DNA of 64,000 nt from Undaria pinnatifida (lineage: Eukaryota; Sar; Phaeophyceae; Laminariales; Alariaceae). Position 1 is the stretch's first letter; the number at the start of each line of letters is the position of its first letter. The position numbers and the translations under genes were made by a program. The stretch is from NCBI GenBank assembly GCA_012845835.1, contig JABAKD010000001.1, positions 8,266,832-8,330,831 on the forward strand, read 5' to 3'. Shown here in pieces: positions 23,214 to 31,829 of this stretch. The notes under the pieces are model-generated. The model was given only the letters and a program-made list of their open reading frames with translations. It was not told the DNA's origin and made no database searches.

Positions 23214-24413
23214 ATGGCCGACCAAGGCTCCGCGAGCCTCGGTCATCTCGCATCGGTAAGCTCCTCCCTCTTGAGACAGTGTCAGGGCAGCGTTGCCCAA
23301 CTTACGTCCACCATCGGCCCCTCACTGTTTTCGCCGCATATTAACGTGGCTACCGTACGGCACTGGTTTGGATCAGTCAAGAAATTTCCCTCTACTCCCT
23401 TACTACTTCGCGTGTTGGCGCCGGGCGCACCAGTGGGGGTATCAGGGGGGGGGGATCTGACCGCTGAACTCGATTATGGTAATCACCCAGGAATCGCACA
23501 ACACGACGTCGCGATCCACAAAAAGATTCGCGAGGACGTCGTGTACGGCCGCGCATTGGTATTTGATCTGCATTTCGCTGGCGAAATTTTGGGGCTTCGT
23601 ATTTCACCGCTTAGCGTCGTTCTAGAACCCAAATTTCGGATTATTCACGACCTTACGTTTGCGCGCGCGGGGGGTCGGACCAGTGTTAACGGTGACACGG
23701 ATTTTGATTCCGCGCCACCGTCCGAGCTCGGCCACGTGCTTCGTGAGGTTTTACTACGAGTAATGTTTTTGAGACAGACCCACGGTAGCAATGCTCGAAT
23801 CCTCTTGTGCCGTGTCGACGTCAAAGATGCGTTTCGACAGGTTTTGGTTGACCCGGCAGGTGCGCCGGCTTTCGGTTACGTGTTCGGTGATCGCGTCGTC
23901 GTGGATTTACGCTTGCAATTTGGGTGGCGTAATAGCCCGGGGTTTTGGGGGTTGATGGCATCCGCGCTCGAGCATGCTCACACCCACTCTACGTTTCAAG
24001 GCGCAGATGTTTCCCAACAAGGGGCTGCGGCCGTCGCGCACGTTCGAATTTCCCCGCCGCGGGGGGTTCCAGTTGTTTCTATCCCGGGCGATTGTGGACC
24101 TGTCCCTGGTTCTGGTGGCAACGCCGGGAACTACTTCTTTGTGAGGTATTACGTAGACGATGGCATTCTCGTCGAAGTGCAATGGTGGCCGGACGGCCGC
24201 CGTTGTTTGCGCGCTGTCCAGTCGCTGGCATCGGACCATTTTCGCTTGTTGGGCGAACGTGGCGTCTCTGATCCACCCCTCCTGTCCGCCAGAAAAATCA
24301 CTGACTGGGACACGCAATTGGAGGTGTTGGGTTGGATCATTGACACAGAGGCGCTTACGGTTACGTTGCCGTCCCATAAGCGCCTCAAGCTGCAAAATCT
24401 CCTTGCGGAGTGA
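23214..24413 (+). CDS. Reverse transcriptase of the Ngaro-type element
   Basis: The first ATG in frame is 23214, though the frame is open from 22845. Core RT motifs appear in order: RIIHDLTF, then VDVKDAF (motif A, 23814-23834), FGWRNSPGFWGLM (motif B), FVRYYVDDGILVE (motif C, YVDD at 24150-24161) and LEVLGWIID (motif E). These match the DIRS/Ngaro branch rather than LTR or LINE RTs. The frame ends at TGA 24411-24413, right after LQNLLAE, where related proteins normally continue into the connection and RNase H. The next segment is in the same frame. Either the TGA is a nonsense change (one base from TGG) or it is read through. It polymerises the cDNA of the element. Confidence 0.92.
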   Translation: MADQGSASLGHLASVSSSLLRQCQGSVAQLTSTIGPSLFSPHINVATVRHWFGSVKKFPSTPLLLRVLAPGAPVGVSGGGDLTAELDYGNHPGIAQHDVAIHKKIREDVVYGRALVFDLHFAGEILGLRISPLSVVLEPKFRIIHDLTFARAGGRTSVNGDTDFDSAPPSELGHVLREVLLRVMFLRQTHGSNARILLCRVDVKDAFRQVLVDPAGAPAFGYVFGDRVVVDLRLQFGWRNSPGFWGLMASALEHAHTHSTFQGADVSQQGAAAVAHVRISPPRGVPVVSIPGDCGPVPGSGGNAGNYFFVRYYVDDGILVEVQWWPDGRRCLRAVQSLASDHFRLLGERGVSDPPLLSARKITDWDTQLEVLGWIIDTEALTVTLPSHKRLKLQNLLAE

Positions 24414-25325
24414 CCCTCGTCTCGTACATCTGCTTCAGCGAGGCAGGTGTCGCAGCTCGTTGGCTTCCTTATACATGTTTCTTTTGCTGTGCGTCCGGGG
24501 CGGTTTTTCGTGAACCGTTTGCTGGCTTCGGTGGGTATGCCGCGCATATCTGCCGGAGCCGATTTTGGTTTTCGTACGGCATACCCCGGGCGGCGCCTCG
24601 TCTTGGGACCCGAGTTTCACGGGGACCTCGAGTTTTGGCGGTGGTTTGTTGAGGAGGGATTGGACGCGCGCGGTGGAACCTTGTCGGCTCCGATGTATCA
24701 TTTGCTTGAGCGCCCCTCCCAACGTACTCTATTTTCGGATGCATCCAAAACCGCTGTCGGGGGTTTCTGCCTCGAAACTGGGGTATACTGGAGATACGAT
24801 CTTGACGCCGGGGAACGATCTCGTTTTTGTGGGTCGAGCAAGTCAGCTGCAGGCGAGAACGATATGTCAATTAACGTCCTCGAACTGCCAGGTATGGTCG
24901 TCTCCGCGTGGGTCCTCGTATCTCTGTGTGCCGAGCGCCCGGCCGCGTTGGGGGACTGCGTGTTGTTGCGTGGCGACAACGAAGCAGCCGTAGAGTGGGT
25001 ACGGCGGTGTCGAGGTGGCAAGGAGCCGAGATCGGGCGCGCTGATGCGCCTCCTTGGTGTGCTCGAATTGTCTTCTGGCTGGAACTTTGACGCGAAACAT
25101 GTACGGGGTATTTTTAACGTTGCCGCTGACGGTATCTCACGCTGGGATCGCGCTTCCGTCCTCGTTAATCTGCACGCTGTTCGACCGGATGTTCCGTGGC
25201 AGGAGCAAGATTTGGGGGCCGCGGGCATATCCCTATGTACTTCGGTGTTGGCCTCGAACTCATGCGACACGCCATTGCGGCCTCGTCTGAACGCACTTAT
25301 CAGGGGCATTTTGGCGCATGGGTAG
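24414..25325 (+). CDS. RNase H domain segment of the Ngaro-type element
   Basis: In frame with the RT and separated from it only by the TGA at 24411. There is no ATG before 24537, which lies inside the conserved connection region (VSQLVGFLIHVSFAVRPGRF), so independent initiation looks unlikely. Catalytic signatures are visible: TLFSDASKTAVGGF (first Asp), INVLELPG (Glu), LLRGDNEAAVEWV (second Asp) and HVRGIFNVAADGISRW (C-terminal His/Asp block). The stop is TAG 25323-25325. It removes the RNA template after first-strand synthesis. The last 91 bases overlap the recombinase ORF in another frame, as is common in this group. Confidence 0.88.
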   Translation, partial: PSSRTSASARQVSQLVGFLIHVSFAVRPGRFFVNRLLASVGMPRISAGADFGFRTAYPGRRLVLGPEFHGDLEFWRWFVEEGLDARGGTLSAPMYHLLERPSQRTLFSDASKTAVGGFCLETGVYWRYDLDAGERSRFCGSSKSAAGENDMSINVLELPGMVVSAWVLVSLCAERPAALGDCVLLRGDNEAAVEWVRRCRGGKEPRSGALMRLLGVLELSSGWNFDAKHVRGIFNVAADGISRWDRASVLVNLHAVRPDVPWQEQDLGAAGISLCTSVLASNSCDTPLRPRLNALIRGILAHG

Positions 25326-26353
25326 AATATCGGGTACGTTGTGGTCTGCCAGTGTTGCTCGATCGGTGCCGAGACGGCATGGCTAACGTTTGGCATGTGT
25401 TTGAGTACGTCGCGTACGCCTTTTCGACCAAGAAATTGAGGTCGGCAACTATTGAGAGCCATTTGTCAGCGATCAAGTTCTTTCACCGTATTTCGAGAGG
25501 TTTCGAGATCGACACCACTCATCCCGTGATTGTTAATGCCCTTAAAGGCGCCGCTCGTTTGCATGCTGACGTTGGCAACCAGGCAACCGTGCGGCGGCCT
25601 GTTTCGTGGGATATGCTGCTCGCGGGCGAGAAACTGATCCCGTCGTGGCGTGCCGGGGGTCGTGTTTTGTGGCTTGCCCTGTGCGCTTCGTTCTGTTTCT
25701 TGACTCGCGCGTCAGAAATGTTTGCGGAAACCCGGTTACGAGTTCACGAGACTTACTGTTTGCGGCGTGCTGACGTTGCCTTCTTTCGCGGAAATATTCA
25801 GCTTACCGTTGCGCAGTGGTCAACAGCAGATCGTGTTGAGGTTCGGTTTCGCGGGTCGAAGGGTGACCAACTGCGGAAAGGGGCGGTTGTCACGCGTGTG
25901 AGAAAGGGTCCGTCGATGCGTGTGGGGGAAGGTGGCGGCGCCGTCGATCTCATGATCGAATTGATGTCTTGTTACTCGTTTCTTCCCTCTTCGGCCCCCC
26001 TGGTTGCGTTTGGCGTTGGTGACGGCAGATGGTCCATGTGGACACAACATCAAGCAACGACATCTTTGCGGAAAGTGGTTGCGTTGGCGGGTGTGCGTGC
26101 GGAGGAGTACGCCTTGCACTCCCTGAGGATTGGAGGCGCAACGCACTTGTCGGCGGGGGGTGCAACACCGGAGGTGTTGCAGCGTGAGGGCCGATGGGCG
26201 TCCAATGCTTATAAGACGTATGTCCGTAGTCACGGAAAGGACGCCAGTTGGGTAGCAAGTGTTATGTCCCAGGAAGGAATTAGCGGTGGGGTTCAGCCGG
26301 GGCAGGGCACCGAGTGGGGGCGAATTAACCCACCCTTAGATCCGACTAGTTAG
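25235..26353 (+). CDS. Tyrosine recombinase of the Ngaro-type element
   Basis: 372 codons from ATG 25235 (a GTG at 25196 is also in frame). The N-terminal part has the core-binding look of the family (AIAASSERTYQGHFGAWVEY, SHLSAIKFFHR). The catalytic domain shows the ordered active-site residues: Arg in FLTRASEMF, Lys in RFRGSKGDQL, His and Arg in HSLRIGGATH, a Trp in the His/Trp position in REGRWAS, and the nucleophile Tyr in NAYKTYVRSH, where either of the two Tyr could serve. The enzyme joins the circular cDNA to a target by strand exchange and replaces integrase. The open reading frame is intact. It overlaps RNase H by 91 bases in a different frame. Confidence 0.92.
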   Translation: MYFGVGLELMRHAIAASSERTYQGHFGAWVEYRVRCGLPVLLDRCRDGMANVWHVFEYVAYAFSTKKLRSATIESHLSAIKFFHRISRGFEIDTTHPVIVNALKGAARLHADVGNQATVRRPVSWDMLLAGEKLIPSWRAGGRVLWLALCASFCFLTRASEMFAETRLRVHETYCLRRADVAFFRGNIQLTVAQWSTADRVEVRFRGSKGDQLRKGAVVTRVRKGPSMRVGEGGGAVDLMIELMSCYSFLPSSAPLVAFGVGDGRWSMWTQHQATTSLRKVVALAGVRAEEYALHSLRIGGATHLSAGGATPEVLQREGRWASNAYKTYVRSHGKDASWVASVMSQEGISGGVQPGQGTEWGRINPPLDPTS

Positions 26354-26475
26354 GCAAACGCGGAATTACAAAGAAGTGTGTTATCCAGTGTGCACTCTAC
26401 GATTCGTGAGTAGGGGGGGGGCGGGGAGGTGAGACTACATCCGTAATACGGGTCTACTACCAGTTTGTGCTGGAG

Positions 26476-26646
26476 GCTGGCGTCGAGAGTTCGATGTCGC
26501 CAGTTGGTTTGGGAGTTGACTCGTGTATACGGATGTTAGCGGGGGGTTGCCGGCGGGGCAGCCCCGGGGTATTCCCATCTCCAACCCCCCTCTCCGGGCG
26601 GGGGGTTGCGCATTAATATAATACAACTTCGAAAGCAAAGTGCAAA
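26476..26646 (+). repeat. Split direct repeat B1
   Basis: 171 bases, GCTGGCGTCGAGAG to AAGTGCAAA. Identical to B2 except for one base in the G run near 26600. It contains a strong hairpin (AACCCCCC ... GGGGGGTT, 26583-26607) and a second GC-rich hairpin just upstream (GCCGGCGGGGCAGCCCCGG). Confidence 0.95.
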
Positions 26647-26855
26647 GCAGAATATTATCGAAGTATGAGAAATATGGGTTTTGTACGTACGTAAGAAGTT
26701 TGACCAATCAGATCAATGCGGTAACTCATAGTCGTACGAGTGATAGCCTTGGGTACACCTGGCCCAGTTGTGTAGGCGACGACCTGCACGCGGAGCGCGT
26801 AGGGGAGCAGAGTCAGAGCTACAGGTCCAAGGTGTGATACAGACTAGTTTAAGTT
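26647..26855 (+). repeat. Split direct repeat A2
   Basis: 209 bases matching A1, directly abutting B1 at ...GTGCAAA|GCAGAAT.... The joint equals the expected circle junction. Confidence 0.95.
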
Positions 26856-27386
26856 CCCACCCACCCGCCCGTGCTTTTGAGGGAGTCAGTGGAGGGGGAG
26901 TTAATCGGTCGCAGTAACGTTGCGCGTGTTTGTTACTGTTTCGGTAAACGTACCCGTTTGCGCTGAAAATGCGACGGTTTCGTAGATTGCGCAGGTTGCG
27001 GTGGGGGCTAGCCGCATCAGTGTTATAGCGTGGTGCAAGGGGTGTTCGTTGTTGCGTGTTTTATTCAGCATGTGTAACATCTGAGTATCCCCCCGTGCGG
27101 TGGGGTTAAGTATGACTGTTTTACGCAGATATTATGTTGACAGTTAACAGCGAACGTCGTGGCGGTGCATCGGCTCGGATTTGGAGCGCAATCTAAAAGT
27201 GTGGGAGAGGGGAATTATCCGTATATGGGCAAGGAAGTGCATTTATTTAATGTACATGGTGTGTGCAGGCGTGCATATATATTACACGCGTGTGTAGTTT
27301 TTTTTTTATATATATATGCTGCACATTATAGGTGGTTGCCTCGTATGTCTTCTTCGAGTTGCCAACGATTGTTCGTCGTTGGTAGT
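26856..27386 (+). other. A2-B2 spacer of the Ngaro-type element
   Basis: About 530 bases without a gene. It contains a T run and TATA-rich stretch at 27297-27317. I see nothing else. Confidence 0.7.
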
Positions 27387-27557
27387 GCTGGCGTCGAGAG
27401 TTCGATGTCGCCAGTTGGTTTGGGAGTTGACTCGTGTATACGGATGTTAGCGGGGGGTTGCCGGCGGGGCAGCCCCGGGGTATTCCCATCTCCAACCCCC
27501 CTCTCCGGGCTGGGGGTTGCGCATTAATATAATACAACTTCGAAAGCAAAGTGCAAA
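27387..27557 (+). repeat. Split direct repeat B2 and element 3' end
   Basis: 171 bases matching B1. Ends GTGCAAA, followed by ATGTACGATTTCACG, which is host sequence by comparison with 27829-27843. Confidence 0.95.
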
Positions 27558-27960
27558 ATGTACGATTTCACGCCTATGATTTTACCTTGTCGATGTGGGG
27601 CTCTGCGGTCGTCAATTTTAAGTCAGAGATACGTCCTACAAATACATCAGGCGAGGTGGGTATGTGATGTCATATAATGCGATGTCATCACTATTGATCG
27701 CGAGGGTGATTTTACTTCGTGAGGTAAATGGTACTGTGTTTCGTAGAGGTCGTCTCAGGAGGGTATGCGATGGGTCGGCAGTGTATCACGTCTGTTTGTG
27801 CTTCCTTTTCAACTTATTATTGTCTCAAATGTGCGATTTCACGTCCATGATTTTTACCGAGCCGCTGTGGGGCTCTGAGGTCGCCAATTCTAAGACCAAT
27901 TCTAAGACAGAGATACATCTTACAAATACAGCAGTTGAGGTGGGCATGCAATCCTATATA
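27558..27960 (+). repeat. Right flank and paralogous empty target of the Ngaro-type element
   Basis: 27558-27680 (ATGTACGATTTCACG, TGTGGGGCTCTGCGGTCG, CAGAGATACGT, ACAAATACATCAGGCGAGG) is repeated at 27829-27955. The second copy is continuous on its left with TGTGCTTCCTTTTCAACTTA and TTGTCTCAAATG, the sequence that ends the left flank of the element at 21157. Confidence 0.85.
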
Positions 27961-28120
27961 TATACGAGCCGCCTGAATCATCGCACACTTCCCGGATGCT
28001 TTCACATTGACAGGCAGGTATGACATGTATGTACAAGCAGCTACTGCTGCTGCTGCTGTTATATCCACGTTGACCATGCGGCCTTCGGGCGACGGAAGGC
28101 ATATGGTGTCACGGTGCTGC

Positions 28121-28292
28121 CGTAAGATCTATCTATATCGCGCGACAAAAAGGCCAATGTCACGACGGCTGTGGGTGCTACTACAGTAGTTCTAACAAGA
28201 AAAGGAGTAAAACGCGGTGGCCTGCTCGGAGGGGCTCTTAAGTCGGGTTACCCTACTGTGCTGATATATTTTCGACCAAGTACGATAAGATT
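28121..28292 (+). repeat. Dispersed 180-200 base repeat, copy 2 (partial third at 28510-28600)
   Basis: Matches 18713-18910 over ATCTATATCGCGCGACAAAA, GGCCAATGTCACGACGGCTG and TTCGACCAAGTACGATAAGA. Confidence 0.8.
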
Positions 28293-28969
28293 GCTGTATG
28301 ACAGCGAAGCACTGAATGTTTACGGTAGTTGAAGCTCTTTTTCGGTTCAGCCGCGAGCTTTCCCCCTCCGATTGATCTCTGCTCGAGGTCTTGAAGTTTG
28401 GCAGTTCAGACAAACAAGGGGCCGCGGAGCAAAAAGAGGCGCGCTGTTTTCTAGGCTCAGCTAGTACCACGACGTGGCAGGAACAACACCGATGGCAGCA
28501 GTGTCACGTTACTGCCGTAAGATCTAGAAATAAGAATCAAGATCGCGTGACAAAGGTCAACGCCACGACGGCTGTGGGTACTACCCCAGTAAGTACTACA
28601 ACGAACAGTAGTGTACAGTAGTAGTATCACGACGGTGGCAGCAACAACACCGATGGCGGTAGCCAGACAGACGACAACAAACAAAACTATATGCTTTTAA
28701 CGAGAATCTGAACGCGCTTTCGCGCTCGAATCAATTAATTGTGGGCGTGGAGCCTTTTCTTCGTCCTCGCACTATACTCTCGCGCTCCCTCTCCCAGTAG
28801 TAACTCAGATCCCGGGCCACACAGCGGCGGGCCCTCCTCCCCCCTCAGCCCTGTCTTGTTCTCTTTTTAGTAGTGTGAGTTGGAACCAATAAAAATAATG
28901 AAAATATAAACAAGGATCTTTAGGATCTTTGGGCAATGTATTTGAATAATTATTAGGGTTTTTAGGGGT

Positions 28970-29740
28970 GGGAGCAGTAGTGTTTGGGAGGAAGGGGTTA
29001 GGAGGGCAGGGTCACAGAGAGAGCGAGACGGCGGGGACTCTTTCCTCGCCAAGGCCGATAGCATTAAGCAGCAATACCGCACAGCCTTCTGCGCGTTGAA
29101 ACATAAGGGCAGCAGTTACAAACCAGCCATTTATTCGTATGGATAGCGGGTTTTCGTTCGATGCCGCTTCGGGAGTGTATGGGGGGAAAGGACTTGGCCC
29201 TCTTGCGGTTGGAAGTGGCAAGCTTATGGGTGGGAGAGGTGGTGTTTTCGGGGAGGGGGTGAAGAGGGCAGAGTCACAGAGATAGCGAGACGGCGGGGAC
29301 TCTTTTCTTGCCACGACCGACAGCAATACCGCACAGCCTTCTGCGCGTTGAAAAATACGCGTAGCAGTTACAAACCAGCCATTTTTATGGATAGCGGGTT
29401 GTCGTTCGATGCCTCTTCGAAAGTGTACGATGGGGGGGGAGGACTTGGACCGTGCAGTTGGAAGTGGCAAGCTTATGGGTGGGGGCGGTAGTGTTTTGGG
29501 GGAGGAGATGAAGAGAGCAGGGCCACAGGGAGAGCGAGACGGCCGGGACTCTTTCCTTGCCACGGCCGATAGCATCAGGCAGCAACACCGCACAGCCTCC
29601 TGCGCGTTGAAACATTCGCGCAGCAGTTACTAAGTAGCCATTCATTATGTGGACAGCGGGTTGTTGTTCGATGCTTCTTCGGAAGTGTATGGGGGGAGGA
29701 CTTGGCCCTTGCGGCTGGAGGGGGCAGGGGCAGGAGAACA
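28970..29740. repeat. Tandem repeat, three copies of about 250-260 bases
   Basis: GGGACTCTTTCCT, ATACCGCACAGCCTTCTGCG, AACCAGCCATT, GATAGCGGGTT, GTTCGATGCC and GGACTTGG recur with spacings of about 262 and 249 bases. A minus-strand open frame of 193 codons (29012-29593) repeats with the same period, which argues that it is a by-product. Confidence 0.8.
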
Positions 29741-29984
29741 GGGAGATACATATAATATTCGTAGTTTTTGGTTGTCGGGAACATCGTTTCACGCTTTCAT
29801 CTGGATGTGTTCTTTCATCATGTTTATGGTTTTTGACACTCGCGCTACATTGTCGGATGGCAAATGAACTAACAATGATAATAAATAACAAAACGGTCCC
29901 TTTTAGCACCGCACGCCCGACATGGCGACAATACACTTGGACTTTATCTCTATACACTAAGATATTTTATAACTAATTTTCAAA

Positions 29985-30345
29985 GACGTCAGCCGTGAGT
30001 TCGACGAATTTCAGGTCAATACTCATCTTTGCAAGCTGCGTTGTTGGTACTCGTAATATACTAGATGGGTGAGTTTTTTTTGGGAGGTGTCATATTTTTT
30101 GTCCACCATAGTGGTATGTGAGTAAGTGTTGGTATTTATACTCTAGGTGGGGATTTTTGAGCTAGGTTAAACATCAAATCTACCTGGTATTTTATAAATT
30201 TATTACTGTAGTTTCCACTATACTGCTCTATCATATGTATGGTAGGCGGTTTATTTTGTTTTTTCTCCCCCCGGCTTTAATATCGGGAAGAGTACGAATA
30301 CAGAATATTATTAGAGTTATTATTTATTTGTAGCATTCGAGAATT
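29985..30345 (+). repeat. Family B repeat, copy 1
   Basis: GACGTCAGCCGTGAGTTCGA, GAATTTCAGGTCAATACTCA, TCTTTGCAAGCTGCGTTGTT, then CTACTGTAGTTTCCACTATA-like and ATATCGGGAAGAGTACGAAT segments. It shares the ACTCATCTTTGCAAGCTG core with family A. No coding content. Confidence 0.8.
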
Positions 30346-30379
30346 AACGTCACCTACCCCCACCCCAAAAAGAAAAAAA

Positions 30380-30405
30380 ATTATGTGGGACACGAACCCA
30401 CGGTT
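30380..30405 (-). other. Isolated T-arm-like sequence
   Basis: On the minus strand GTGGG-TTCGTGT-CCCAC forms a perfect T arm, but no convincing A box or acceptor stem surrounds it. A related remnant (TGTGGGACACCAAATTGATA) occurs at 52829-52848 beside another family B copy, so it probably belongs to the repeat. Confidence 0.35.
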
Positions 30406-30467
30406 CCAAATTGATACCCTTCGTACGCTGTAACTCGAATATTCAAATATACATGTATATATTTTCA

Positions 30468-30650
30468 GGACGTCAGGTGTGAGGTCGACGAATTTCACGT
30501 CAGTACGACTCATATTTCGAATCTGCTTGCTGGTACTTGTACTATGCTATGTGGGTGAAAAATTTTTCGGGAGGGGTCATTTCCCTTTATAAACAAATGT
30601 TTTTCTCCACTACATTGATTTGTGTTATTATTTTTACTTTTTTAGGTGGG
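30468..30650 (+). repeat. Family B repeat, copy 2
   Basis: GGACGTCAGGTGTGAGGTCG, GAATTTCACGTCAGTA, TTGCTGGTACTTGTACTA and AACAAATGTTTTTCTCCA. The copy at 52918-53100 has the same order. Confidence 0.75.
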
Positions 30651-31037
30651 GAATTTTGGAGTAATATTTGTTCAGGGGTTGAAAAAGTTCCGTCCAGAGT
30701 ATTGGTACTTAGTTCCATATAGGATATATTCAGCAACTAAAAAAAGAGTGAGAGATATTGCCCAACAAATTGCTGGGCAAGACTGGAGCGCTAACTCTGT
30801 CTATGCTTTCTATGAGAGATATCCCTATTCCATTAGTGCTGGTGCCCAGAATAGTGCTGTTACATGCCGGCACTATTGGGAGCCCCCGATTGATTATACG
30901 AGTAGTCACCCGCGCTTTGAAATTTCGACTGAAAAAAACTAGTAACGACCACCTAATTTTTTTGTAAATTTCATTTCACGACGTACGGCTGCCGTATTCC
31001 AAAAACTCCCAAGTATCAGTTTTGACACACCCTCACT

Positions 31038-31064
31038 CTGCTGCTGCTGCTGCTGCTGCTGCTG
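31038..31064 (+). repeat. (CTG)9 microsatellite
   Basis: Nine perfect CTG units, 214 bases upstream of the glycosyltransferase start codon, probably in its promoter or 5' UTR. Confidence 0.95.
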
Positions 31065-31277
31065 TGCGACGCAGCATTATCCTCTACCAGCCGAGGCACA
31101 GCCGACATCTCGTGCAACACGACATCGTCTTGTGCCTGCCTCCTGGAAGCAAAGTAGAGCTACTCGTATCCTGGTAACAAAACCTTTCAGGCTCCATTCC
31201 ACCGCTCACAGAGTAGTCTAGAGCTCGACCCAAACAAGTGAAGGCCAACCAGGCGGGGCTGGTGATCCAGCACAGCG

Positions 31278-31829
31278 ATGATGTTTTCTAGGAAGGAGCT
31301 GGCTGTCCTACTCATCGGTGCCGCTCTTTCGCCGACTTTAGCTAGCAGCAGCAATAATGGTTTTTTAACATCAGGCGAAGGCTCACCCTCGCTACCAAGG
31401 ACAAAACCTACGGCGCCCCGAGGTGGAGTACGGGGTGCATCAAGCTCTCCACCACCAGCACACGAGGTCTCTCCGGCAGGGACAGCAGCAGTTGTTGCTT
31501 CCCCCTCTCACGAACTCGGAGCTCTGTCGTACCGGCATGAGGGTAACACGCGCGACGAAAGTGTTTGGAAGCGGAACATGCTTTCTGATTCTGTTGAATT
31601 ACATCCGTCCGAAGAAATGAGGGAAAGAGAGTCGTCAGATGAGGCAATGACCATCTCGATGGGCAATCCAACCATCTCGCCCGCAAAGCCGGAGGAAATC
31701 AACCGGTGCTCGACGTTCGACCTCTCCGCCTTCGACACGGGCAGGGAGTGCGGATCGCCCCTGTCTTGGCCCTGCTTCGACCTTTCTCGCTGCGTGGACG
31801 GGTCGTCAATTTACGTCTACGACTATGAG
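31278..31829 (+). CDS. GT47 exon 1: signal peptide, stem and SIYVYD motif
   Basis: It starts with two ATGs in a row (31278). MMFSRKELAVLLIGAALSPT is a basic-then-hydrophobic leader. Residues 25-140 are low-complexity Ser/Pro/Glu-rich, as expected of a stem. Residues 144-184 hold four cysteines (CSTFDL, RECGSP, WPCFDLSRC) and SIYVYDYE, the conserved opening of exostosin-type catalytic domains. The donor is GAG|GTGCGG (phase 0). Reading through into the intron meets a TGA after five codons. Confidence 0.7.

Larger units (their letters stand above)
21158..27557 (+). mobile_element. Ngaro/DIRS-type tyrosine-recombinase retrotransposon, complete
   Basis: The layout is A1 (21158-21367), gag-like ORF, RT, RNase H, tyrosine recombinase, B1 (26476-26646), A2 (26647-26855), spacer, B2 (27387-27557). 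This is the split-direct-repeat architecture of Ngaro/PAT/TOC-type elements. A1 and A2 differ by one A; B1 and B2 differ by one base, so the insertion is recent. There is no integrase, no aspartic protease and no adenine methyltransferase segment. B1 abuts A2, as expected if this region templates the joint of the circular intermediate. Members insert as circles by site-specific recombination without a target duplication, and the flanks show none. Confidence 0.95.

Noticed and set aside
22238-23300. Large minus-strand open frames opposite gag and RT
   Set aside because: Shadows of a GC-rich coding strand; they have no motifs, while the + strand shows unambiguous RT.
29012-29957. Minus-strand frames of about 190 codons
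   Set aside because: The predicted peptide repeats with the DNA tandem period and shows no domain.
30646-30942. 98-codon frame with fairly protein-like composition
   Set aside because: Follows a family B copy and ends without any domain or splice context; too short to call.
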